Position numbers and translations under genes: made by a program
Assembly: GCA_900545805.1 (NCBI GenBank)
Contig: URAL01000026.1
Location: 1 to 25,464 of the forward strand
DNA: 25,464 nt
Direction: 5' to 3'
Origin: an uncultured Eubacteriales bacterium
GTDB taxonomy: Bacteria > Bacillota > Clostridia > Oscillospirales > Oscillospiraceae
The notes under the pieces: generated by a model
Databases searched by the model: none
Seen by the model: the letters and a program-made list of their open reading frames with translations, nothing else
What the model was told of the DNA's origin: nothing
Shown here: in pieces, positions 15,135-22,576 of the stretch
Position numbering within the stretch: the first letter of the stretch is position 1
How the letters are laid out: each line of letters opens with the position of its first letter

Positions 15135-16283
15135 TTATCCGAGGTTGGGATATGCGCTGGGGATGCTGGTGGTACTGTAATCGCCGAGGAAGTCCTCCTG
15201 ATAGTAGGTCATGGTCTTGAAGTAATCCATCTGAGACTGTGCGATCTTTGCAAAGTCGGCGTTCTTCGCTGCCATTTCCTTGTAAACTTCGTTGCGTGCA
15301 TTTTCGATGGTTGCAAGGTCTTCATCGGAGAAGTAGGTAAGAGTGACACCCTCATCCTTTATCATTTTATCGGTCGCAACTGCGTCCTGATATGCGTTCT
15401 CGCCGTAAGCCTCGAGGAGGTTTGCTTTTGCGCAGGTGGCGATGATGTCCTTAAGCTCCTGATCGAGGGAGTCATATGCCTCCTGGTTGAACATGATGCC
15501 GTAGGGCGCAGCAGTCTGATGGAAGCCCGGGCCGATCCAGTACTTTGCTATTTCATAGATCTGCATCGTGTAGTCCATACAGGGGGAGGAATATTCCATT
15601 GCGTCGATTACGCCCTTCTCAAGGCCGTCGACCGCCTCGTCGAGGGTCATGGAGGTGGAGGTTATGCCGAGCTTGCCGAGGACAGCACCGATAACGTTGC
15701 CGGACATACGGATATTCTTACCCTTGAGGTCGGCAAGGCCGGTGATCTGATTGTTCGAGCGGATGCCGGACTCGCAGTTGGTGATAGCGGTGTAGAAATA
15801 CTCAAGGCCGTACTTGTGGTACAGATCCTTGGTCAGCTGATAGCCTTCTCCGCCGAAGTACCATGTCAGATAATCGGAGCCGCCCAGGCCGAGAACATTA
15901 TAGCCGAGGAGGTCAAACGCGGTGTTCTTGCCGCTCCAGTACTGGGGAGCGTCTGAGCCGACTTGAACGTCGCCCGCCGCGACAAGGTCAAATACCTCGG
16001 TGGTCGAGCACAGCTGGCCTGCGCCGTAGAGCTTTATCTTCAAGCGGCCGTTGGACATTTCCTGAACGCGGTCACAGAAGCGCTGGTCGAACGAGAACTG
16101 GCGGCTGCCCTCGCCCCATGCGCTGGCGAGCTTCCACTCGTAGGTCTTGCCGTTTGAATAGTCGCCGTTTGATGCGGAGCCGTCGCTGCTGGGGCCGTTC
16201 ATGACGCCGTCGGATGAGCAGCCGGCCAATATCATGCAGAACATGACTGCAACTAGCAGCAGTGCGATAATACGTTTTTTCAT
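15135..16283 (-). CDS. dctP: TRAP transporter substrate-binding lipoprotein (DctP, TakP-like)
   Basis: The 382-residue protein has a lipoprotein signal (MKKRIIALLLVAVMFCMILAGC, cleavage before the Cys), then a Ser/Gly/Asn-rich linker and a full DctP fold. The conserved carboxylate-binding arginine is in LKGKNIRMSG (about residue 190). The stretch DAMEYSSP followed by AKYWIGPGFHQ resembles the corresponding region of the TakP-like subgroup, which binds 2-oxo- or hydroxy-monocarboxylates, so the ligand is more likely a monocarboxylate than a C4-dicarboxylate. This subgroup call is from motif memory and is tentative. An AAAGGAAG site precedes the start. A TATAAT on the minus strand at 16354-16349 could give this gene an extra promoter within the operon. 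Confidence 0.92.
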   Translation of the reverse strand: MKKRIIALLLVAVMFCMILAGCSSDGVMNGPSSDGSASNGDYSNGKTYEWKLASAWGEGSRQFSFDQRFCDRVQEMSNGRLKIKLYGAGQLCSTTEVFDLVAAGDVQVGSDAPQYWSGKNTAFDLLGYNVLGLGGSDYLTWYFGGEGYQLTKDLYHKYGLEYFYTAITNCESGIRSNNQITGLADLKGKNIRMSGNVIGAVLGKLGITSTSMTLDEAVDGLEKGVIDAMEYSSPCMDYTMQIYEIAKYWIGPGFHQTAAPYGIMFNQEAYDSLDQELKDIIATCAKANLLEAYGENAYQDAVATDKMIKDEGVTLTYFSDEDLATIENARNEVYKEMAAKNADFAKIAQSQMDYFKTMTYYQEDFLGDYSTTSIPSAYPNLG

Positions 16284-16381
16284 CTGTTTTTTCTTCCTTT
16301 CAATTTGTCTCTTTTGTCATCTCTTTTGTATGTTTATTCGTGTTTATTATTATAAGCCATAAGCCGTTTTCCTCGTGCGGC

Positions 16382-17533
16382 TTACATTGCCTTGGTGAAT
16401 ATTTCTCTGAGCTCGTCGGCAGTCAGCTTCCAGCTCGAATGACCCATAACGCGGGTCTGCGCGAAGGTCTCGTCCACAAGATGGTCTATATCCTCCGGCT
16501 TGCCGCCGAACTTCGACAGCGGGATAAGGCAGCCGACATCGCGGTTGAGCCTTACGAGCTCCTCGGTGATTGCGTCGGCCAGCTCCTGATTATTTTTGCC
16601 CTCGATATTCAGGCCGAAGGCCTGAGCCAGCCTCGGCATTCTGTCGAGCTCGGCGCGTGCAACATAGGGGAAAACATAGGGCAGGACTATCGCGTTGGAC
16701 AGGCCGTGACTTATATGGTAAACGCCGCCGATGGCAAATGCCAGGCCGTGGTTCGCGGCGCAGCCGTCGGTGAGGTTGTTTGCAAAAAGACCGATGGAGG
16801 AAGCATAGCTTACCCAGTAGCGAGCCTCAACATTGTCGCCCTGACCGACTGCCTTGCGCAGGTACTTGACCATGTAGTGTATGCCCTCAAGACAGAACAT
16901 CTCTGCCATGGGGCTGGTGAGATTGGAGATATACGACTCGATAAGATGGCACAGGCCGTCCAAACCGGTCGCGGCAGTGAGTCCTCTCGGGCAGCTGACG
17001 GTCAGCTCAGGATCGACCAGCGCGAGATCCGCGCAGAGGTTCTGATCCACGACGCCGGCCTTCTGGCCGTTGACCATCATTATTGCAAACATTCCGATCT
17101 CGCTGCCGGAGCCGGCTATAGTAGGTGCAAGCACCAGGGGGCAGCCGCGGTTTGGCACCTTGCCGACGCCGACATATTCCTCAAAGCTGCCTGGATTTGT
17201 GACCAGAACGGAGACTGCCTTCGCCACATCCATCGCCGAGCCTCCTCCAAGACCGAGAATTCCCTGGCAGCCTTTTGCGCGGTAAGCCTCAAGCGCCTCA
17301 TATACGTTTTCAACGGGAGGATCGGGCAGGCAGCCGCAGTATTCAATAAATTCAATACCGTCTGCCCTTGCGTAATCGAGAACCATGTCGACTATGCCGA
17401 GCTCCTTGAGCGTGTTGTCGGAAATAAGCAGGCACTTTTTTATGCCGAGCTTATTCAGATGCGCACCGAGCTTTTTTATCACACCGTTGCCGATAATAAA
17501 GCCTGTGGGACTTTTAAAATATATTTCCTTCAT
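16382..17533 (-). CDS. Iron-containing (group III) alcohol dehydrogenase
   Basis: The 383-residue NAD(P)-dependent enzyme shows the cofactor loop GLGGGSAMD (95-102) and the TIAGSGSE motif near 138-145. All four expected metal ligands are present: Asp192 and His196 in GLDGLCH, His262, and His276 in the HGLSNAI segment. Group III enzymes interconvert primary or secondary alcohols with aldehydes, ketones or semialdehydes; C. kluyveri 4-hydroxybutyrate dehydrogenase is a relative. An AGGAGG site lies four bases upstream of the ATG. It follows the CoA-transferase-like gene after 15 bp and precedes the TRAP transporter. With the acylating aldehyde dehydrogenase it would link alcohol, aldehyde and acyl-CoA in either direction. 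A small AAGCCG/CGGCTT hairpin overlaps its stop codon. Confidence 0.92.
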   Translation of the reverse strand: MKEIYFKSPTGFIIGNGVIKKLGAHLNKLGIKKCLLISDNTLKELGIVDMVLDYARADGIEFIEYCGCLPDPPVENVYEALEAYRAKGCQGILGLGGGSAMDVAKAVSVLVTNPGSFEEYVGVGKVPNRGCPLVLAPTIAGSGSEIGMFAIMMVNGQKAGVVDQNLCADLALVDPELTVSCPRGLTAATGLDGLCHLIESYISNLTSPMAEMFCLEGIHYMVKYLRKAVGQGDNVEARYWVSYASSIGLFANNLTDGCAANHGLAFAIGGVYHISHGLSNAIVLPYVFPYVARAELDRMPRLAQAFGLNIEGKNNQELADAITEELVRLNRDVGCLIPLSKFGGKPEDIDHLVDETFAQTRVMGHSSWKLTADELREIFTKAM

Positions 17534-17548
17534 ATTTCCTCCTGATTT

Positions 17549-19015
17549 TTAAAGCATCATACTGCCGGTCTTCTTGAGTCTGATGTGCCAGGAAAGCGCT
17601 TCGTCAAGCAGAACCGGGTGATGGCCGCTGGCCGCCGCCGCACGGTCAAGATAGCTGCGGAGCTGATCCTTATACGCACCGGCGCAGTTTTCGATTATCT
17701 CTCGCGCTCTTTCGGTATCGCTCTTTCCGCGAAGATCGGCGACTCCGTTTTCGGTAACAACAACATCGATATCGTGCTCGCTTATGTCCTGATGCGAAAC
17801 CATAGGCACTATCGTCGATATTGCGCCGCCCTTACCGGTCGACGCTATCATCATAACCGACAGCCCCGCATTGGCAGCGAAGTTTGCGCCGCCGCCGAGA
17901 CCGTTTACAATCTTCGAACCGGCTATGTGGCTGGAGTTTACGTTGCCGTAGATATCCATTTCAATGCCGCTTGTGAGCGTTATGGGAGCAAGACGGGCTA
18001 TGACCTCGGAATTGTTTGTTATCTCGCCGTTTCGGATGACGACGCTGCGGCGCACCTGCTCGTTTTCCTCGATGAGCTTTTTTACCTCAGAGCTCATTTT
18101 CACAGAGCCGCAGGATATCGCCTTGGCCTTGCCGGAGGCCGCGAGGCGTATGTTCGCCTCCTGAGCGACTCCTCCGAAAAAGCTTATATCGTTGAAGTTC
18201 GCCCGACCAAGTGCGTTTACTATCTCCGCTGCGAGACTGCCGAAGCCCGTCTGCACCGGCGGTAGCTGAGTTATTCCGCGCCGGGTCATCTCAAGCTCAA
18301 GGAAGTTAAAAAGATTGTCCGCTATGGCCGCCTGTTCGGGCTTTACCGGTGCCAAAGCAGCTACCTCGTCGGGCTCATCGCTCAGCACGATAGCGGATAT
18401 CTTTTTAACATTGCAGGCGATCGAGGATACACCGATGCGCTGCCCCGCAGAGGTGATGGGTATCGGGCCGCCGTCGGGAATATAAATGTCATGCATGCCC
18501 TCGAGCTGCTCGGGCATCGCGGCATTGACCTCGATTATGACCCTGTCAGCAAGCTCAACGAGCAACGGTACAAAGCCCACGGATGAGCTCGGCACGAAGC
18601 TGCCGTCGGCATTGACGGCAATGGCCTCAACAATGGCAACATCTATATGGCCGAACGCCTCGGCACGCAGAAGATGCGGCATTTTGTTCATTTGCTGCTC
18701 GCAGTAGGCGACCGAGCCCCGGTTTACCTGAGATGCGATGACCTTGCTTTCTATCATAGGGGCACGACGGGCAACTGCGCCCGCCTCTGCAAGGATCGTA
18801 TCGACAATGCCGTTATTCGAGCCGGACACGACGTTGAGCCCGAGCTCCTCTCCGGCGTTTGCACGGTCGGCGAGTGCTCGGATGACCGCCTTGGGGTAGC
18901 CGCAGCTCGTGTAGCCGCCTACAGCAACGGTCATGCCGCTTTTTATTATTTCCGAGGCCTCCGCAGCCTGCTTTATCAGGCCGCGGAGCTCGGCGCTTCT
19001 TATTTTGCTTTCCAT
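17549..19015 (-). CDS. Cat1/acetyl-CoA hydrolase-family CoA-transferase homologue with altered active site
   Basis: The 488-residue protein belongs to the acetyl-CoA hydrolase/transferase family that includes succinyl-CoA:acetate CoA-transferase and C. kluyveri Cat1. Family landmarks include SGMTVAVGGYTSCGYPKAV near the N-terminus, QTGFGSLA at 255-262, AGSK-VNGLGGG, the GGAISTIVPMVSH segment, and TENGVADLRGKS with ERAREIIE near the C-terminus. Normal members carry the acyl-accepting Glu in YTEVLQD. Here the gap-free aligned stretch is FGGVAQE (280-286), which puts Gly282 at the Glu position. It may be a hydrolase, a non-canonical transferase or a CoA-ester-binding protein. It starts one base after the aldehyde dehydrogenase stop and so is tightly coupled to it. 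Confidence 0.85.
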   Translation of the reverse strand: MESKIRSAELRGLIKQAAEASEIIKSGMTVAVGGYTSCGYPKAVIRALADRANAGEELGLNVVSGSNNGIVDTILAEAGAVARRAPMIESKVIASQVNRGSVAYCEQQMNKMPHLLRAEAFGHIDVAIVEAIAVNADGSFVPSSSVGFVPLLVELADRVIIEVNAAMPEQLEGMHDIYIPDGGPIPITSAGQRIGVSSIACNVKKISAIVLSDEPDEVAALAPVKPEQAAIADNLFNFLELEMTRRGITQLPPVQTGFGSLAAEIVNALGRANFNDISFFGGVAQEANIRLAASGKAKAISCGSVKMSSEVKKLIEENEQVRRSVVIRNGEITNNSEVIARLAPITLTSGIEMDIYGNVNSSHIAGSKIVNGLGGGANFAANAGLSVMMIASTGKGGAISTIVPMVSHQDISEHDIDVVVTENGVADLRGKSDTERAREIIENCAGAYKDQLRSYLDRAAAASGHHPVLLDEALSWHIRLKKTGSMML

Positions 19016-19016
19016 C

Positions 19017-20435
19017 TTACTTTGCCTTGAAGCCGGCGAAGAGCTCCTCGTCGGTGGGCTTGAAGTTGGGTATCTCCTTAATGATCCAGGTGTTATTCAT
19101 GTAATGCTTGAGCCAGATGTTCTCAGAGCAGATGTTGCCGCCCCAGGTCGCGCAGCCCAGAGAGCTGGTGAAGGGCATACCGCTGGTCCAGCTGCCGGTG
19201 TTGGTAGCCGCCTGCGGCTGGTTTACAACAACACGGGTGGTATAGGTCTCGGCGGCATACTTTGCAATGTTCTCCTCGGTCTTGGAGTAGATGCCGCAGG
19301 AGTGGCCTGCACCGTTTACGTTCTGGTTGGTGACAACGATGTCTATTGCATCGTCAACGTCCTTAGCCTTGTAAAGAGCTATGACGCAGCACTGCTTCTC
19401 ACGGCAGAATGCCGTACCGTCGCCGCGGACATCCTCTTCGACGAAGATGACCTTCGTGCCGTCGGGAACAGTTATACCGCATATCTCGGCGATATCGGGA
19501 ATGGGGCGGCCGACGATGTTCTTGTTGACAGCGTGTCCTTCGGGCCAGGTGGGCCATATGCCCTTGCGGACGGCTTCCTTGTCCTCTGCCGGCAGGATGT
19601 AGCCGCCGACCTTCTCGAACTCAGCCTTCATCTGATCGTAGACAGATTCGTGAACGATGACGCTGTTGTCGCAGGAGCAGCCGATAGCCATGTCAAAGGT
19701 CTTGGAGGCTATGATCTTGCTTGCCGCATCGGCGAGATCGGCAGAATCGTCAACATATATCTGTGCGTTGCCCGCACCGACACCGAATGCCGGGGTGCCG
19801 GAGCTGTAAGCCTGACGGACAAGGCCTTGGCCGCCGGTGGCAATGATGAGGTCTGCCTGCTTCATGAGCTCTGCGGTGATCTCGTGAGTCGGTTCGGGAT
19901 AGGTGATGAACAGATCCTCGGGTGCGCCGTACTTTTTCATAACGTCACGCAGGAGGGATACGGTATAGTTGGTAGTCTTTGCGCCGCGTCTCGACGGGGA
20001 GAAAATGATAGCGTCGCGCGCCTTGACCGCGTTCATCGCCTGCATGATAGGTATCATCTCGGGCTGAGTCGCGGGAACGATCGAGCAGATGACACCGACG
20101 GGCTTTACCATGCGGAGCAGACCTTTTTCGGGGATCTCCTCAACGACGCCGACAGACTTCTGCTTTTTGAGGTCATACATAAGACCCCTGCACTTGTTGG
20201 TCAGCTTGCTGCGCTTGGACTCCATGTCGCCCAGGCGGGTCTCGTCAAGAGCCATTCTGGACATGGTCTCTATCTTCTCGTCGTCGCGGATGATCTCCCA
20301 AACGATGGCTGCAACCAATTCGTCGACCTGCTCCTGATTATAGCCCTCGATTACCTTCTGCGCTTTTCTTGCGCGTTCCATAAGACCCGCGATAAACTTC
20401 GCCTCGGCGGTGTCAGCGATAACATTTTTGCTCAT
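19017..20435 (-). CDS. CoA-acylating aldehyde dehydrogenase (SucD/SauS-like)
   Basis: The 472-residue protein aligns with the CoA-dependent aldehyde dehydrogenases (C. kluyveri succinate-semialdehyde dehydrogenase SucD, sulfoacetaldehyde dehydrogenase SauS, AdhE N-domain). It shows VKPVGVICSIVPATQP at 110-125, ATGGQGLVRQAYSSGTPAFG at 199-218, GAGNAQ, the catalytic Cys253 in IGCSCDN, NGAGHSCGIY, and a C-terminal TWGGNICSENIWLKHYMN. It reversibly converts aldehyde + CoA + NAD(P)+ to acyl-CoA. The site IGCSCDN differs from the ICSSEQ of SucD, so its substrate probably differs as well. An AGGAGG site is upstream. It is the first gene of the minus-strand operon, and a GAAAACGTTTGC operator lies 43 bases before its start. 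The preferred reaction direction is not known. Confidence 0.9.
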   Translation of the reverse strand: MSKNVIADTAEAKFIAGLMERARKAQKVIEGYNQEQVDELVAAIVWEIIRDDEKIETMSRMALDETRLGDMESKRSKLTNKCRGLMYDLKKQKSVGVVEEIPEKGLLRMVKPVGVICSIVPATQPEMIPIMQAMNAVKARDAIIFSPSRRGAKTTNYTVSLLRDVMKKYGAPEDLFITYPEPTHEITAELMKQADLIIATGGQGLVRQAYSSGTPAFGVGAGNAQIYVDDSADLADAASKIIASKTFDMAIGCSCDNSVIVHESVYDQMKAEFEKVGGYILPAEDKEAVRKGIWPTWPEGHAVNKNIVGRPIPDIAEICGITVPDGTKVIFVEEDVRGDGTAFCREKQCCVIALYKAKDVDDAIDIVVTNQNVNGAGHSCGIYSKTEENIAKYAAETYTTRVVVNQPQAATNTGSWTSGMPFTSSLGCATWGGNICSENIWLKHYMNNTWIIKEIPNFKPTDEELFAGFKAK

Positions 20436-20477
20436 GTCAATTCCTCCTGTTAGTGAAAATTAATCGTTTGATTTTCA

Positions 20478-20489
20478 GAAAACGTTTGC
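20478..20489. promoter_or_regulatory. LacI-type operator 1 (aldehyde dehydrogenase side)
   Basis: GAAAACGTTTGC is a 12-bp dyad with five of six pairs matching and a central CG step, as in LacI/GalR-family operators. It lies 43 bases upstream of the aldehyde dehydrogenase start, where binding would block transcription leaving the intergenic region on the minus strand. Confidence 0.7.
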
Positions 20490-20539
20490 CGAAGCACCGA
20501 GTATGTTGACAAATATTTAACCAAATTCGTATTATTTAT

Positions 20540-20550
20540 CGAATAATTCG
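20540..20550. promoter_or_regulatory. Additional short dyad in the divergent control region
   Basis: CGAATAATTCG is an 11-bp palindrome around one central A. It has a different consensus from the LacI-type sites and could be bound by another regulator. It could also be chance in this AT-rich stretch. Confidence 0.3.
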
Positions 20551-20605
20551 TTATGTTTTTAGCAATTTGCACTATTTCAGGCTCGGTTTTCGCCTATCGT
20601 TTAAT

Positions 20606-20617
20606 GAAAACGTTTTC
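20606..20617. promoter_or_regulatory. LacI-type operator 2 (perfect central site)
   Basis: GAAAACGTTTTC is a perfect 12-bp palindrome with a central CG, close to the LacI-family consensus TGAAAACGTTTTCA. It sits in the middle of the divergent region. A weak minus-strand box pair (TTGATA at 20626-20621, TAAACG at 20603-20598, 17-bp spacer) brackets it, so it may cover the operon promoter, but the -10 box is poor. Confidence 0.8.
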
Positions 20618-20774
20618 TCGTATCAAACTATATCACCTAGTATGTAAATTGGCAATAACTCAATTGTGTATAAAAATCTTTAGCACTTTTAGTGCAAAAT
20701 GACGGGGTTTTTGTCAAAACTCCCGAAAACGCAGGTGCACTTTTGGCTGCGGCACACAAATTTAAATATGCATC

Positions 20775-20790
20775 TTGAAAACGTTATCAA
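20775..20790. promoter_or_regulatory. LacI-type operator 3 (lyase side)
   Basis: TTGAAAACGTTATCAA is a 16-bp dyad with seven of eight pairs matching and a central CG. It overlaps the -35 box of the putative lyase promoter, so regulator binding would repress the plus-strand gene. Confidence 0.78.
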
Positions 20791-20803
20791 TATGGTATAT
20801 CTT
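20775..20803 (+). promoter_or_regulatory. Putative promoter of the HMG-CoA-lyase-like gene
   Basis: TTGAAA (20775-20780) and TATCTT (20798-20803) are separated by 17 bp, with the -35 box inside operator 3. A second candidate, TTGGCA (20649-20654) with TAAAAA at 20671-20676, lies further upstream. The 424-bp gap between 20436 and 20859 otherwise holds only AT-rich sequence, the operators and small dyads; I see no gene in it. Confidence 0.5.
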
Positions 20804-20859
20804 AATTTATGAGCTTTTTAGATAACTTTTTCCCGTGAAAGGAGATAATTCAACCGCCT

Positions 20860-21765
20860 ATGAAAGCAATAGAAATTTATGAAGTCGGTCCGAGAGACGG
20901 CTTCCAAAACCAAAAGGTCTACATCCCCAAGGAGAACAAACTGCTAATAATCGATGCTATTGCCGCTTCCGGAGTCAAACACATTCAGGTGACCTCCTTT
21001 GTCAGCCCCAAGGCCATCCCGCAGATGGCCGATTCGGCCGAGGTCGCCGCGGCGTGCGCCGAAAAATACCCCGAACTGTCGCTTTACGCGCTGGCTCCCA
21101 ACCTGCGCGGCGCATACAACGCGTGGAACGCCGGGATAAAGCACATCTTCTACGTCGTCTCGCTCAGCGCCAGCCACAACAAGGCAAACATCAACCGCAC
21201 GCACGAGCAGAGCATGCAGGAGTATCTGAATATACGCGAGAACCTGCCCGACATGGAGGTGTCCATCGACCTGGCCACGACCTTTGGCTGCCCGTTTGAG
21301 GGCAAGCCTTCAACGCAGGCCGTTGTCGATTTCATAGGCAGCTATGTCGAGGCCGGGGTCGGCGAGGTCGACCTGTGCGATACAGTCGGTCTTGCAAACC
21401 CTGCGCAGGTGCGTGAGGTCATTGCCTCCGTAAAGAGCGCATTTCCCTCTCTTGAGCTTCAGGTCCACATCCACGACACGCGCAACATGGGCATGGTCAA
21501 CACCCTTGCCGCCATCGAAGCCGGCGTGACAAAATGTCAGTCCACACTCGGCGGTCTGGGCGGATGCCCCTTCGCACCCGGAGCGTCCGGAAACCTGGCA
21601 ACTGAAGACCTTGTCTATATGCTCAACGACATGGGCTATGGCACCGGCATCGATACCGATGCGCTTATTACCGCCGCACGCCTTGAAAAGGAGCTGCTCG
21701 GCGAGGGAAACTTCAGCGGTCACCTCATGAACATAGCTTCTCCTCAGTGCTTGGCAGAGTATTGA
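20860..21765 (+). CDS. HMG-CoA-lyase-like acyl-CoA lyase with Glu-to-Gln active-site change
   Basis: The 301-residue TIM-barrel protein has the hydroxymethylglutaryl-CoA lyase signature set: GPRDG with Arg12 and Asp13, SFVSPK at 46-51, GCPFEGK, the metal pair His203/His205 in VHIHDT, Cys236 in GLGGCPFAPGASGN, Asn245 and ATED at 247-250. HMG-CoA lyase cleaves HMG-CoA to acetyl-CoA and acetoacetate. A gap-free alignment from Arg12 puts Gln43 at the place of human catalytic Glu72, and PKAIPQ replaces PKWVPQ, so the true substrate may differ. It is transcribed away from the aldehyde dehydrogenase operon across a shared control region and is probably in the same regulon. The GGAG site is 15 bases from the ATG, unusually far, with no better in-frame start. 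Confidence 0.85.
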   Translation: MKAIEIYEVGPRDGFQNQKVYIPKENKLLIIDAIAASGVKHIQVTSFVSPKAIPQMADSAEVAAACAEKYPELSLYALAPNLRGAYNAWNAGIKHIFYVVSLSASHNKANINRTHEQSMQEYLNIRENLPDMEVSIDLATTFGCPFEGKPSTQAVVDFIGSYVEAGVGEVDLCDTVGLANPAQVREVIASVKSAFPSLELQVHIHDTRNMGMVNTLAAIEAGVTKCQSTLGGLGGCPFAPGASGNLATEDLVYMLNDMGYGTGIDTDALITAARLEKELLGEGNFSGHLMNIASPQCLAEY

Positions 21766-21781
21766 GACCAAAAGTGAAAAT

Positions 21782-21827
21782 AACCCCCCTGTGCGGAACA
21801 CAAAGGCTCTGCACAGGGGGTTGTTTC
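21782..21827. terminator. Bidirectional terminator between convergent genes
   Basis: An AACCCCCTGTGC-type left arm (21782-21794, one extra C) pairs with GCACAGGGGGTT (21811-21822) around a 16-nt loop, and TTGTTT follows on the plus strand. It lies between the lyase stop at 21765 and the YhhN stop at 21844, so it probably ends both transcripts. Confidence 0.8.
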
Positions 21828-21843
21828 CATTATTAAAGTGCTT

Positions 21844-22500
21844 TCACGCCGTCAGCAGGATAAATCCCGCGACGATAAGGAATTCCGCCAGCAGATATGT
21901 CAGCATTACCCCGAAATGCGTTTTAAACGGCCTGCCCTTGCGAAAGCGGACGTAAAACAGTATGGAATCGGATACAAAAAAGCTCACGGCTCCCGCGTAC
22001 ATGATGGCCGTAGCAAGGCACGGCAATGTTATCAGCTGGAACAGCGCAAAGCAGTTCATCGCGCCGTTGACGACAAGATAGCCCATCATGCCGACGTACA
22101 GGCTCCTGGGCTTCACGTTCCCGACAAGGCCGCGGAAAACAAAGCCCACCGCCGCTATGTACACTATCGCCGCAAGGACTATCACCCACACCGGCACGAG
22201 CGTGAAATCGACGTGCATGCAGTAGGCCGCCGCAAAGCACAGGTGTGAAAGGAAAAAGCTCGTTCCGCCGACTGCAAAGCCCACCGGCCCGAATATGAGC
22301 AGCACATCGCCCAGCCAGCTCGTCACCACCGCGGCAACAACGATATCCAGCGGCGCCTGAGCCGTCGTAAGATACCAGCCGAGAAGCGTCGGCAGCAGGA
22401 ACACCTTCGTAACCGCACGCAGCAGCTTATCGCACCTCCAGCTTGCGTAAAGGTGCACCGCGGAAAATGCGGCAAACGCCGCAATAAACACATAATTCAT
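21844..22500 (-). CDS. YhhN-family membrane protein
   Basis: I choose ATG 22500 because GGGAGAG lies six bases upstream; a longer frame from 22548 has no such support. The 218-residue product is hydrophobic with about seven or eight membrane helices. It carries YhhN-family features: an early KVFLLPTLLGWYL, a central SWLGDVLLIFG and a later SDSILFYVRF with an acidic residue in the helix. The family includes animal TMEM86 lysoplasmalogenases, which cleave the vinyl-ether bond of lysoplasmalogens. The bacterial role is less clear, although many anaerobic Clostridia do make plasmalogens. It is convergent with the lyase gene and divergent from the lipid kinase gene. Confidence 0.85.
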   Translation of the reverse strand: MNYVFIAAFAAFSAVHLYASWRCDKLLRAVTKVFLLPTLLGWYLTTAQAPLDIVVAAVVTSWLGDVLLIFGPVGFAVGGTSFFLSHLCFAAAYCMHVDFTLVPVWVIVLAAIVYIAAVGFVFRGLVGNVKPRSLYVGMMGYLVVNGAMNCFALFQLITLPCLATAIMYAGAVSFFVSDSILFYVRFRKGRPFKTHFGVMLTYLLAEFLIVAGFILLTA

Positions 22501-22576
22501 TTGATCTCTCCCTGTATATTTCCTATACAACAATACAATACCATACACAGCGTATTATTTCAACAGATATCAGAAG

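Noticed and set aside
16340..17545. 401-codon plus-strand open frame over the Fe-alcohol dehydrogenase
   Set aside because: Antisense shadow; the minus strand carries all metal ligands and the cofactor loop of a real enzyme, as well as a ribosome binding site.
16382..20435. Reading the aldehyde dehydrogenase/alcohol dehydrogenase set as a sulfoacetate or taurine pathway
   Set aside because: The aldehyde dehydrogenase is similar to sulfoacetaldehyde dehydrogenase. However, no sulfite-lyase, transaminase or sulfonate-specific gene is present, and the HMG-CoA-lyase-like partner does not fit.
18933..20453. 506-codon plus-strand open frame opposite the aldehyde dehydrogenase gene
   Set aside because: It is the antisense shadow of a well-recognised enzyme. 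Its translation has no family features, and it arises from the codon bias of the GC-rich minus-strand gene.
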